This document shows positions 45,018-55,282 of a stretch of DNA of 64,000 bases, one piece after another. A program made the translations under genes and the position numbers. The stretch is from Didymella arachidicola (lineage: Eukaryota; Ascomycota; Dothideomycetes; Pleosporales; Didymellaceae): assembly GCA_016630955.3 (NCBI GenBank), contig CM049994.1:1550001-1614000 (forward strand). The letters are read 5' to 3'. Position 1 is the first letter of the stretch, and each line of letters begins with the position of its first letter. The notes beneath the pieces were generated by a model that ran no database searches, had not been told where the DNA came from, and saw only the letters and a list, made by a program, of their open reading frames with translations.

Positions 45018-45782
45018 TTACGCACCACGAACAGTAGAAGTGACAAACCCAGTAGGAGCGGGGAAGCCACCGCTGGGAAAGCCATCGCTGGGGAAGCCGC
45101 TGGGGACGCCGCTGGGGACGCCGCTGGGGAAGCCGCTGGGGACGCCGCTGGGGACGCCGCTGGGGAAGCCGCTGGGGACGCCGCTGGGGACACCGCTGGG
45201 GAAGCCGCTGGGGAAGCCGCTGGGCGCAGGAAAGCTGCCAGAGAAAGCAGGGGGAGCAGTAAACTCTTGACGCTCAAGCCCAGTAGGAGTGGGGAAGCCA
45301 CCGCTAGGGAAGCCATCACTAGGGAAGCCACCGCTAGGGAGACCGCCGCTGGGGAAGCCACTAGGCGCAGGAAAGCTGCCAGAGAAAGCAGGGGGAGCAG
45401 TAAACTCTTGACGACGCTCAAGTCCAGTAGGAGTGGGGAAGCCACCGCTAGGGAAGCCATCGCTAGGGAAGCCGCTGGGGACGCCGCTGGGGACACCGCT
45501 GGGGAAGCCGCTGGGGAAGCCGCTGGGGAAGCCGCTGGGGACGCCGCTGGGGACGCCGCTGGGCAAGCCGCTGGGGAAGCCGCTGGGCAAGCCGCTGGGC
45601 AAGCCGCTGGGCAAGCCGCTGTGCTTGCCCTTTCCATCGTGATGACCGTAGTGACCGGTAGGTCTTGCAGCCCCGCGAGGGAAGTCGGTAGGAATGCCGG
45701 ACGGGAAACCCTCGGAGAAAGACTGAGCAGAGCTTAAGCCGGCGACGGCAAGAGCGAAAGTGACGTGGGAGAATGCAACCAT
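45018..45782 (-). CDS. Secreted G-[FLV]-P-S repeat protein
   Basis: The start at 45782 gives a signal peptide (MVAFSHVTFALAVAGLSSAQ) and a 254-aa product. Most of the rest is a tetrapeptide repeat GFPS/GLPS/GVPS. It is interrupted by a longer module, GFPSDGFPSGGFPTPTG followed by LER(R)QEFTAPPAFSGSFPAPSG. That module occurs twice, and a third copy is cut short as GGFPAPTGFVTSTVRGA. There is no Cys and no GPI signal. The role is unknown; a wall-associated or surface protein is plausible. The first module copy has a dibasic ERR|QEF that Kex2 could cut, the second only ERQ. The stop codon overlaps a perfect gtaagt, so the real C-terminus may lie beyond an intron. Confidence 0.75.
   Translation of the reverse strand: MVAFSHVTFALAVAGLSSAQSFSEGFPSGIPTDFPRGAARPTGHYGHHDGKGKHSGLPSGLPSGLPSGFPSGLPSGVPSGVPSGFPSGFPSGFPSGVPSGVPSGFPSDGFPSGGFPTPTGLERRQEFTAPPAFSGSFPAPSGFPSGGLPSGGFPSDGFPSGGFPTPTGLERQEFTAPPAFSGSFPAPSGFPSGFPSGVPSGVPSGFPSGVPSGVPSGFPSGVPSGVPSGFPSDGFPSGGFPAPTGFVTSTVRGA
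45069..45620. repeat. Coding minisatellite, 12-bp units inside 141-bp modules
   Basis: Plus strand shows near-perfect 12-bp units of the form ccgctggggacg/ccgctggggaag in two blocks, about 45091-45222 and 45468-45620. Between them a longer unit beginning gcgcaggaaagctgcc is present twice, at 45224 and 45365, a period of 141 bp. The second copy carries one extra acg triplet. Units keep frame with the secreted protein. Confidence 0.9.
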
Positions 45783-47646
45783 CTTGACTTGCTGTTGGTA
45801 GCGTGACCAAAGGTATTTCAAGAGACGAAAGTTGAGTTGTATGAGCGAACGCGGTACTGTGTGAAATAACCCGAAGCACACAGTGCTGTGGAAGCGAAGT
45901 AAAAAGCTGAGGGACTGAAGAGAAGAAGGGAAGGTTCGAGGCTGATTGATTGAGATGTGCTCACCACAAGCTTTATACAAAGCTCGACGCTCTGCAGAGA
46001 CACGACTGAAAGCACCCTGACAAGACACATGACGCGGCAAAGGAACACATTTCGAAGAGGGGCTGCAAGCCGCGCAGTTACCTGTGAGAATCTCAGGGCC
46101 TGTCATTAATCTGGCACCTGTTGACGGACGTAGCGACAGTGCATTTCCGCGAACCGGTGTCTCGCAATGTTCCAAAAATCATAGTATCTGTCCAAAACAC
46201 GGTCTGGATTGGTCAATGGTGTTTCTTGCTCTGCAGTATCGACGTCGCTGTTCTGAAACCGGCTGTACCCGCAGCTTACGTGTTGTGCTGGCTCCAACGC
46301 TGTCAGACCGCGAAATACGCCCACAAAACGTGTCTCAACTACGACTAACGGCAACCGTGCTTCAACCCTTCCGGGCAGATCCATGAGAAGCGTTCGCGGC
46401 CTGATGATGGAATATGGCATCACACCTGCAAAGCATTGGGTGGAGTTGTTTCGTAAAAAGGGGCGCAGCGAGCTGTGCGGAAGGGAACGGCCAAGCTACT
46501 TGCAGGTGGCTTGTAGGCGGCAAGCTTGTTCCAACTCTAGGTGGAGCTTATCCTAAAACGTCTTCCTCTTATTTTGACCGTCGCTCAGTACCTGGAAGCA
46601 CGCATTGCTGTACAGCTTCATCTCCGAGGGCGGTCGAGATGCACCACTGAATATCAGTGACATAGATTGGGAAACCGAAAGCATACGTCAGCCTGATTAA
46701 CACAGACTTAGACATCCATCTAGACTTTGTCTACGTCCTTCCGGTATACTTTCGCGGGGCGGCGACGTTGGATGGCATCAGAGCCCCGCATGCAATGATC
46801 CTTCCATAGATTGCGAACTGGTGTTTCGCTGATTTTGCACCTTCATGACCGTGCAGGAGATGCGGTGGATTACGTCAACGTAGTTGCTTGCGGAGTATGC
46901 CGGGGCTCGATCTCCACCATCAGCCGTGAACGCGCGGCGTGAGGGAACAACCTCGAGGCTCTCATTTCGTTGATGTAAGCGATGATCGTGAGTAGGGATG
47001 GCTGTCTTTGCCATGGCTCCGAGCATCTGAAAGGGTCCTGTAAACGGACCTGCAAGTCATGGTATGTACAAGCCCTGTGGCATTTGGCGAAGCGTTATTG
47101 AACGCATGCACCACCTAGACAAAAAAAGTCGGACACTTTTGATGAGGTCAGCGGCCAAAGGTGTCCGATATTTTCTGTCCAGGCGGTGCATGCCTGGCGA
47201 TTATGTCATCGAAGCAGAGGAAGAAGTTGTAGACCATCGGCTCGCTCCATTGGATCATCGGATTCAATTGGCGACATTCAGAGCGTCCTTTGCTCAGTAG
47301 CGGCGAAGGGCCAAGTCGATTGACGGAGAAGAAGGTCCATGTTCTAGCCTGGCCGCGTCATCGACGCCCATCCGCTTGGGCAGAAGTACCTAGTCGACGT
47401 CCAAATCATATGTTTCATTTGAGATGCGCTGGTCACTCCGGCGCTGTATTGTTCTCAACGGTGACGAGCATGGTTCTTTTTGTGCGGCCACCCCAGCAGA
47501 ATCTGAATGCCCTCGGGAATGAGGCGAACCAATGCATTTTGTCTACCCTTCCATCGTTAAGTCGTGTGCACTGCTTTCTGTGTATGCTATCATCATCATC
47601 GTAATCCCCTCATTGTCAACAGCACGCGCTCTCACCTACGGGATGC
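45783..47646. other. Intergenic, promoter of repeat-protein gene and gene-poor DNA
   Basis: 1.86 kb. The left part is the promoter and leader of the repeat-protein gene. Short frames on both strands lack domains. It contains the palindrome at 47104-47193. Confidence 0.5.
47104..47193. repeat. 90-bp imperfect palindrome (37-bp arms, 16-bp loop)
   Basis: Left arm 47104-47140 starts gcatgcaccacctagac; right arm 47157-47193 reverse-complements to gcatgcaccgcctggac. 31 of 37 positions match. Five of the six differences are A/G or T/C transitions. The loop is 47141-47156. No target-site duplication was recognised. It may be a fold-back (MITE-like) remnant. Confidence 0.7.
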
Positions 47647-48830
47647 TCACAACTTGCCTCTTCTTGCCTCGACAGCCTCGCGAAGCTTCTTGATCACATC
47701 ACCGGGATCGGTGGCTCCGAAGACGGCGCTTCCAGCGACAATAACGTTAGCGCCAGCGTCAGCAGCTTGGTCGATTGTCTTCTCGGACAGACCTCCATCG
47801 ACCTCGATGTGAAGTTCGGGGTACTTCTGGCGAAGGGCGGTAACCTTCGGTAGCTCGGAAGCCATGAACGACTGACCGCCAAAGCCAGGCTCAACGGTCA
47901 TAATGAGAACCATCTAGTATGATGTTAGCCAAAAGTTCTGACTGAGTAGGTCTAAGCGAGCGCTTGACCCATGAATATTGAGCGTGCCACGACACAACAA
48001 GGGCGAGTCCGTATGGGCTAGCGCTACAATGGTGACTTGAATTTGACACCAATGAGAGAAGCAATGTATGAGCGACTTGTGGCAGTGTTCTCGAAAGGTG
48101 TTGGAAGGTGAGACGCCACTGGGTCTGGAGTTCGCATGCCTAAGCGCCGCCATAGCGAGCCGCCCAACAGCTCAGCCCTAACCTGCAGCCTCACCGACCA
48201 GCCCCAATCGAGGTTGCTCGTGCCTGAAGCGGTTTTTGACGCCTGTCGATATCGATAGGCAAATATGCCGGATAACGGGAAACACTCACATCGGGAACCT
48301 CATCCTTGTTCGAATTCTCGAGAATATCCCACAGCACATCAACCTTCGTGCTTGGCTTGATGGCAATTCCAGCCTGCATGCCTTCGCTATGGATATATTG
48401 GATCAACTCTTTCGGAGAGGTCTTCTTGTCCGAAGTTGCGGAGGGTTCCTCTGCGGCGGTCGACGAAATGGCAGCTTCGTAGTGGAAGCAGTACAGATCA
48501 CATCCGGCCTTCTTGAATTCGCGCACCCACTTCTTGGGCTCCGCAATCATCATGTGGCAGTCGAACGTCCCCTTTCCATGTGCGGCAGTGGGGCGGTCGA
48601 CGTGGGAGCGGATTTTGGTGACAACCGGGGCACCGAATGTCATATTGGGCACGAAATGTCCATCCATGATATCGACCTGAGCGTATCAGCCTCATCACGT
48701 GATATATCTATACATTGCGGCATACATGAAGCCAGTCGGCGCCTTGTGAGATGGTGTCTGAGCAGGCCTTGCCCAATGCTCCGAAGTCCGCCGACAAAAT
48801 TGACGGCGCGATGATAGCGGGCGGAGACAT
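47647..48830 (-). CDS. RPE1: Ribulose-5-phosphate 3-epimerase
   Basis: Interconverts ribulose-5-phosphate and xylulose-5-phosphate in the pentose phosphate pathway; cytosolic TIM barrel. Exons on the minus strand are 48830-48726, 48676-48290 and 47913-47647, giving 252 aa. Motifs seen are APSILSADFGALG at the start, WLHVDIMDGHFVPN across intron 1, DCHMMI, YCFHYEAA, LIMTVEPGFGGQ across intron 2, HIEVDGG and AGSAVFG. Intron 1 is 49 nt; intron 2 is 376 nt (gtgagt...actag), far longer than any other here. An insert with TAAEEPSATSDKKTSPKEL, absent from the shortest family members, sits in the middle. Confidence 0.95.
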
Positions 48831-49943
48831 GTTGGGCGGAAGTGTCGCAGGTACAGCAATCTACGTGAAGCGGTGAAGGTCCTGGGCGCCAATGGGTGTG
48901 CTGAGTTGTGCAGTGGAGATTGCTGATGTGACCAAAACTCACGATGACTGCTTGGTGTTGACAGCTCTTGCCTGTGACGACGCCAAGCCGCGTGGGGCAT
49001 TGGTGGGGCACGCATCAGGCGTCTCGCTCACCTTCTGCTTATGCGAACTGCTCATGGCGACCTCATTCATCCACCAACTGTTTCGATTCACGCTGGCTGC
49101 CGGTCCTGTTTCAATAAACTTTCCCTCGAGATAATGCTCATGCGCGCGACCTGATGTTTGCGCTCTGCTCTGAACAAGGTGCTCGCCCTTGAACCTTGAA
49201 GCATTCGTTCAATTGTTGTCCGTAACACAAGATGCTTCGGTAGCGGACCGTCCAACTCGAAAGATCGAAACAACACGTGCCGAACAGATTCATTCATGAA
49301 CAATTCGATGGCTTCCATTCGAACGACGCGCTATTGGGCGAGGATGCTGTAGAACAGGGTTGACGCGTGCTATTGGCTGCACAGGCAATACACAAGCGCT
49401 ACAAATAGAGTAGCCGGGCGCTTACACAGTGAACACCCAACCATCCCATGCAGTGCATCGCGCACGACGCCCGTTGTTGCATAGCCTCGCCGAGCTATGA
49501 TTTTGATCCGGCCAACCACCGTGCCGTAAAGGCGGTCTCAATGTCGTGGCCCACCTGAAGCCGCTGCACACTCCCCACTTAGTCCTAATCAGGATCTTCT
49601 GCCACTGTACGATCAGTTGGCAGTGCAGCCTCGGGAGCCACGGTAGCACTGGGTCAAGTGAGTCGACAGAAGAGCGTCTACGCTTGATATAACCTCCGCG
49701 CGTCGGCGCTCACGCGAACCTTGGTGCCTTTGCCATTCACTTCGCCTCTTCGAGTCTTCTCTCATTTCAAGTCTTCGTTGATCGAAGCATTTCCATCATC
49801 GTGTTTTTGCAATCCGCTGTTGATCAGCGTAGTCCCGGGTTATCGCCCGACTTAATACAGCTTCTACTCGACTTTCGTCTTCGGACATTTTCAACCCTTT
49901 AGCGATTTCAAACAACACTCTAATATACCACACAAGTATCAAC
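48831..49943. other. Divergent promoter region
   Basis: 1.1 kb between the starts of RPE1 and the methyltransferase-domain gene. 49700-49940 is CT-rich, as a fungal leader. No gene recognised. Confidence 0.5.
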
Positions 49944-52490
49944 ATGCCTCAGACGCTTGCATCTACAGCATTCCAAGCTGGCGCGCGTGGATCTTTGGAC
50001 GAGTATTACTTCACAGCAGACAGCGCAATGTCTCCTCGCAGCGAAGATGACTTCCCAACACCAAAGGCACGTATGTTCGACATCACACCACAGCCTTCTC
50101 CTCGATTCCCGTTCCCAGCCAATTCGAGCTCGTACCCCAACTTCAACCGTGTAAGCCGCACAGACAGCGACTTCGACTCTCTATACGACGTTACAGATGA
50201 CGAAGCCGAAGTTCCTCTTCATGCGTCCGCATCAGTCAAGAAAGTCTCAGGCCCTCAGCGTGGAGTCCGGTTTCCGTCACTCATCATTCCATCCCCAACC
50301 GCATGGCCGACAATCGAGAAGCTGAAGAGTGCGACTTCGGCGGTGCCGATGACCCCCTCGGCGCTTCTCACACCTTCGCGTCGCGTCCTTGAGATGATCA
50401 ATTCGCACAACCTCCATTTTCCAGAGCACTCGGCAGCGCCCTCTCTTGATGGAAGTTTGACGTCAGAAGAGATGGATAAGCTGAGCTGTCCAGCTACTCC
50501 TGACATGCGTTCAAGGCGTGACTCGTTCTCTACAGATAGCTCTTGGGTACCACCCGTGCTGCTTGACTTGCAGGCTATGTACACTTTGCAGCATCTTGGC
50601 GAGTCGGCGGTCGAAGATGAGGATGACCAGGAAACTCCTCCTGCGGAGCCACGGGGCGAGATGGAGATGCAGCAAATTTCGCGACCTTCTCTTGGCCTTG
50701 CCATTCCCTCGACCTACCACCAAAACGACTCAGACGATGACACACCCATCTCCGCTATTTCAGTACCGTCACCAGGAGGTTTCTTCTCGTCCCTACAGTC
50801 TGGTGCGCGCGCCACTTGGAGCATGCCTGCTCGCCAGGAATCGATTCCAAACACCTCAACCGCTGAGAAGTTCTACAACCTACCATGGGAGAGCCACAAG
50901 GCTGAGCCCATGCCAACGCTACCTGAGCGCCCATTGACTCTCAGTGGTGAGACTCTCGACGGATTGGACGAGGTGTTGGCCACAGCTCGCCCAGGGATCT
51001 TCAGCCCAGTTGAGGAGAACGTTGAAGTTAAGGAGATAAACCCCAGCACGACTGTCTTCCAGTACAACGAGAACTACAATGCCGAGCTGCAGAAACTATC
51101 CTCAGTCAACCTTGAGATGACCGGGCGATGGCTTGAGGAGCAAGATGAACTCGCAGCTGCTCTCCGCAGTATGAGCGATATGGGGTCCCCAAGCTTGTCC
51201 AGCGGTACCCACAGCCGCGGCAACTCCGTCGACGAGCCTGTGCTCAAGAAGTCTGTAACCTTCGCTGAGGAGCCTGCCCAGATCGAAGAGGACGACGAAG
51301 AGCCTAAGAAGATCCAGACGTACGTCCAGGGTCTCGAGTACATTCGTTCCCGGTGCGAAAAGAAGGATACTTTCATTCACCGCCAGAGCCGCGCCGAAGC
51401 GATGCACGTTCAACGACGCTGCAATCCAGCTGCTCACCGTGATCAGCTCATGGGCAAGTACGAGCTCAACGAGCCCGAGCGCCCAGTGCCGGCTCGTCCT
51501 GTCTCTGAGTTCTTCTCAAACGACCCTACTGCCATCAAAGAGAGGATCGCTCGTGCTCAGACCGAGCGTCAGGCTCTCGACCAGATGTTGCCCGGTCAGT
51601 GGGTCATGCAAGCACAGAAGCAACTCAACGGTGGAAAGTTACTCGGTAAGCCCGCTGCGCGGTGCATTACTCGCGCGACTTCTCCCCGCATCCTCGACGT
51701 CGGCGGCATTGCGACTAACGACTGGGCCTGGAACGTCGCCTATGACTACCCCTACGCTTCGGTGGTTACCGTCAACACTGCCGGCAACAACCTCTCGCCC
51801 AACATCGTCGGTCCCAACAACCATAAGTATACCAGTGTGCCAAATCTCTGGACCCTGCCGTTCCCCTCCGCACACTTCGACGTCATCTCCGCCCGCACAC
51901 TCTACGAGCTTCTCAAGACCAACAAGCCCGCCGGCTGCTCCAGTGATGAGTACGATCTCTGCCTCAAGGAGCTGCACCGCTGTCTCAAGCCCGGTGGTAT
52001 TCTAGAATTCTCGCTGCTCGACGCGGAGTTGATGCGCGCCGGCCGTAATGCCCAGGCCATGGGCGTTGAGTTCGCGTTCAACCTCAAAACCCGTGGCTAC
52101 GACGCTTGCGCCAGCAAAACCTTCCTGCCGCGCGTCGCGAAGGCGGGCTTCCGCGATGTGCAGCGCGCTTGGGTGGTGTTGCCGTGCGGTCAGACGGCGG
52201 CACATTGGAAGGAAGAGCTCAACGTTGGCGCGAAGGCTATGCAGGAGAAAATTATTGGGGAGAGTGGCGAGGTCGAGGTCCAAGATGTACCTGCATTCGG
52301 CTCGACGAGCGACGCGGCGATGATGACGGGCATTGTGGGCTCGTGGGCGTGGGAGAGGTGGATGTTGAGGCTGCAGATGGAGATGGGCAAAGAGGAGGAG
52401 AGGCTGTTGGAGGGCGTTGTGCAGGTCCTTGAGGAGGGTGCTAAGCAGAATTCCGCGTGGAAGTCGCTGACTGGTTGGGCCAGGAAGTGA
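49944..52490 (+). CDS. SAM-dependent methyltransferase-domain protein with long disordered N-terminus
   Basis: One exon, 848 aa. The first 550 residues or so are low complexity: Ser/Pro/Glu-rich with KSVTFAEEP and a short conserved-looking segment TYVQGLEYIRSRCEKKDTF. The C-terminal third looks like a class I methyltransferase fold. RILDVGGIATNDWAWNVA is in the motif I position, although the usual GxGxG is reduced to DVGG. NLWTLPFPSAHFDVISART and LKELHRCLKPGGILEFSLL are motif II/III-like. No substrate can be named. The reduced motif I means SAM binding should not be taken for granted. CT-rich upstream DNA and a clean ATG support the start. Confidence 0.85.
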   Translation: MPQTLASTAFQAGARGSLDEYYFTADSAMSPRSEDDFPTPKARMFDITPQPSPRFPFPANSSSYPNFNRVSRTDSDFDSLYDVTDDEAEVPLHASASVKKVSGPQRGVRFPSLIIPSPTAWPTIEKLKSATSAVPMTPSALLTPSRRVLEMINSHNLHFPEHSAAPSLDGSLTSEEMDKLSCPATPDMRSRRDSFSTDSSWVPPVLLDLQAMYTLQHLGESAVEDEDDQETPPAEPRGEMEMQQISRPSLGLAIPSTYHQNDSDDDTPISAISVPSPGGFFSSLQSGARATWSMPARQESIPNTSTAEKFYNLPWESHKAEPMPTLPERPLTLSGETLDGLDEVLATARPGIFSPVEENVEVKEINPSTTVFQYNENYNAELQKLSSVNLEMTGRWLEEQDELAAALRSMSDMGSPSLSSGTHSRGNSVDEPVLKKSVTFAEEPAQIEEDDEEPKKIQTYVQGLEYIRSRCEKKDTFIHRQSRAEAMHVQRRCNPAAHRDQLMGKYELNEPERPVPARPVSEFFSNDPTAIKERIARAQTERQALDQMLPGQWVMQAQKQLNGGKLLGKPAARCITRATSPRILDVGGIATNDWAWNVAYDYPYASVVTVNTAGNNLSPNIVGPNNHKYTSVPNLWTLPFPSAHFDVISARTLYELLKTNKPAGCSSDEYDLCLKELHRCLKPGGILEFSLLDAELMRAGRNAQAMGVEFAFNLKTRGYDACASKTFLPRVAKAGFRDVQRAWVVLPCGQTAAHWKEELNVGAKAMQEKIIGESGEVEVQDVPAFGSTSDAAMMTGIVGSWAWERWMLRLQMEMGKEEERLLEGVVQVLEEGAKQNSAWKSLTGWARK

Positions 52491-53019
52491 TTGTAGATCG
52501 ATGACTGGGTCTTGGACGGATGGTGTTTGGTTTTTGGGTACGGATGGACATGACGGAATTGATACCACGCAGCGAATCTCTTTTGTTGTACATGCATATA
52601 TGTGTCGATCACAACAAACCAACTTTATCCACTCCTTCAGATCTTTTCAGGTAGCACACTAATGATGTGATGTTGTATCTCCACGCATATCTTCGCTGGT
52701 GGTTTATGGTGTCGTTTTTATACCATCTCACCTTGTCCAGGCTCACACTTCAATGTCGGCAGAGCACGTTCAACTCTTTCCAAGGCAGTTTCCCCGATGC
52801 AAACGTGGCAGAGGTCAAAAGTAATGAGTTGATTACCGGTATGTTCGTATCGGGGATGATGACTAATCGGCAGATCCTCGGTGGCACAACACATGCCGCC
52901 ATGAACTCCATCTTCGGCGCCAAACATTACGTCGAATCGCAATTGCTACAACACATCCACCCAGACCTTTCCTCCTGCTTGAGATATTGCAGTCACTCAT
53001 CTTCCGTCAACTCGCCGCA
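52491..53019. other. Intergenic, promoter of LSM2
   Basis: 529 bp; a plus-strand frame here runs into LSM2 out of frame and is taken as accidental. Confidence 0.5.
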
Positions 53020-53498
53020 ATGCTTTTCTTCAGGTACGCAACCTTCCATCAACCACTCCAGCTCAAGCTTCGTAGCGCTGCGCCTGAGGCTCTCACATCC
53101 TGTTTCTGGTGGAAATGCGCTGACGAAAGTCTAGTTTCTTCAAGACGCTCGTCGAGCATGAGATCACCGTGGAGCTCAAGAACGAAGTCCAGATCCGAGG
53201 CACATTGAAGAGCGTGGACCAATACCTGAACATCAAGCTCGACAATGCGGAGGCAGTAGACGAGGTTCGATGGCCGCACTTGGTATGTCAGAGTCTGCAC
53301 GAGCGATCGAATGCTTCCGCGAAGCCAGAATCGCAAGTTGAGAAGCTTGGCTGATGTCTGCAGTGCTCGACAAAGGACATGTTCATCCGTGGGTCGGTCG
53401 TGAGATACGTACATCTGCCCTCTGGCGCCGTCGACACCGCGCTTCTCGAGGACGCGACACGGAGAGAGACTGAGGCAGCCAAGAACAAGGCGAAATGA
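53020..53498 (+). CDS. LSM2: U6 snRNA-associated Sm-like protein LSm2
   Basis: Subunit of the LSm1-7 (mRNA decay) and LSm2-8 (U6 snRNP) rings. Exons are 53020-53033, 53135-53282 and 53364-53498; introns are 101 and 81 nt. The product is 98 aa, normal for the family. Exon 1 encodes only MLFF plus two bases. The joined sequence MLFFSFFKTLVEHEITVELKN is diagnostic. The Sm1 motif continues RGTLKSVDQYLNIKLDNAE, and Sm2 is FIRGSVVRYVHLP. Both introns have ctgac/ctgatg branch-like sequences just before the 3' AG. Confidence 0.95.
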
Positions 53499-54380
53499 GT
53501 GGACAGTTGAACTGGCCGGGGAGAAGTGAATGCACACGATCAAGGCCATCACGATGTACGAGGCTATATCACTACAACAAAAGAGCAGGAAGAAGCGCGC
53601 ACCGAAGTGCGTAGCAAGGTATTGCCGGAGGCATTACGACTGGACGCGGTGTCGAAAGACGTATGCAGAAAAGACGAGCATGAATATACCCAAGAGTTAT
53701 GACACCAAATCAGGCACTGGACGTTGCAACACGCGAGCGCTACCTTTCTCACTGTCCAACACCCACTGGGTAGCACTCGGAGCTGCGTGGCAAGGCAAAA
53801 ATCTGTGCGGCTACAAGCAGACACAGTCCTAGCAGTGACAGCATGATCTACGCGCCACCAATGTCTGAATCCTCAGATCTCGCAGCTCCTATCATCATTT
53901 GTATGCGTGGATCACCGACAGTCACGCAGTCGTGCTACTGGGGCCAGGATGTGACGTAAGAGCATCGCGTTTCTATGCCTAATATGGTGTGCAAGGTCCA
54001 ATCGTGGAAAGATACAACTTCCCCTATCCCCGTATGGTACGACACAAGTAATTCGATGGACAGACTTTCAACTTGGAACTTCACATCGTATGTATGGAGG
54101 GCCACCTCATCTGCACTGCATAAGCTTCTTACTTGGACCATCAATTGCATCCAATGTGGAGATCATGGCTCTATCTTCAGTATATGAAGCCATCTTCAGT
54201 TAGACTGATCACCTTGATCAACTTAATGGCGTCCTGACCAGTCGTTGATCCAGTGCATGTATATTGCCACTGTCCCACTAAGCGTGGACCAAGGCTTCAA
54301 GCAACATCCCGTGTCCTCAGTCAAGAGCGCGCAGCTCTCAACGACATGACTCAGCCAGAAGGGCAGTTGACCTTAGCGCA
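53499..54380. other. Intergenic
   Basis: 880 bp between convergent 3' ends. No supportable gene or repeat. Confidence 0.5.
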
Positions 54381-54731
54381 CTACTGCACACCCGTGTGCT
54401 GTGCAATACGACGGAAGACTTCACCGTTATCGCCCTCGATCGCCCCAAGCGCGGCGTGGTCCCAGTGCTTGCGAAGATCTCCGTCGTCAATGACCTTGTT
54501 GATGGCAACGACCTTGCCCGCGGCGGGGTCGTTCATGCTCTCGATGGGTACAGCGCGCTTGCCCACGCTGAAGTGCGAAGACTCATCCACGAGCTCGAAG
54601 TTGGCGTCGTTGGAAGGGCGGTCACTGCGAGCGACGTTGACGGTGCCGTCACCGAGTGCGGGTGAGGTGATGGGTATGCCGCTACTGAGAGCGAGGAGAC
54701 TTAAGGTAATGAAGGTGGTAGTAAGCTTCAT
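54381..54731 (-). CDS. Small secreted protein, no cysteines
   Basis: A 116-aa frame whose ATG at 54731 starts a clear signal peptide (MKLTTTFITLSLLALSSGIP). Upstream codons stay open but are not protein-like, so the internal ATG was chosen. The mature part is hydrophilic, contains a KR dibasic pair (VGKRAVPIES) where Kex2 could cut, and ends GEVFRRIAQHTGVQ. It has no Cys, so it is not a classical Cys-rich effector. No family is recognised; a secreted peptide or surface protein is possible. Confidence 0.65.
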   Translation of the reverse strand: MKLTTTFITLSLLALSSGIPITSPALGDGTVNVARSDRPSNDANFELVDESSHFSVGKRAVPIESMNDPAAGKVVAINKVIDDGDLRKHWDHAALGAIEGDNGEVFRRIAQHTGVQ

Positions 54732-55282
54732 GGTGGCGATGGTTGTTTGATCGAGTAGACGTTTGGTCGCAGCTGGTGGATGGTTGTGAGATGATTGCGA
54801 AGAGTTAGAGTAAGAAGTAAGTACAGTTTCGCAACAAGATTTTGATTTTCTTGTGCAGGAGTAGCAAGTGAAGATGCAAGTGAAGGGGAATATCAATGAG
54901 GAAACCGGTGCATGGCCGATGTGAAGTGTTGTATCAGTATCTTCCTGGGCACTTCGCTCTTGCACAGCGAACGTTTGCTCGCCCAATGTGCTGATTCTTC
55001 CAGTCTTGATTGCAGGCCTAGCAATGTGGCAGATGTCAGTAATTCTGCGGTGTCGAGGTGAAGGCACGTACAATAGATTCAAGCGTCCGCTGCTGACATG
55101 GCTGCGATAGGAGTATATGCTGCATCGCTTGAAGTGAAAGCCATCTGTATAGACGCTGCACGCCTCTGCATCCACAAGACAGATTGAATCGTTTTCACTC
55201 GCAGTAACAGCCTTGCTTGCGTCTACAATTGAACATTGCCCGCTCATTTTTTTGATACAGCGACAACCCAACACACCCCACC
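54732..55282. other. Divergent promoter region
   Basis: 550 bp upstream of the small secreted protein; no gene seen. Confidence 0.5.

Noticed and set aside
45040..45737. CRISPR-like appearance of regularly spaced short repeats, and long plus-strand frames in the same DNA
   Set aside because: The units are adjacent without unique spacers and keep frame with a secreted protein on the minus strand; this is a coding minisatellite in a eukaryote, and the plus frames are by-products of the repeat.
52667..53134. 155-codon plus-strand frame
   Set aside because: It runs through the first exon and intron of LSM2 in the wrong frame and shows no domain.
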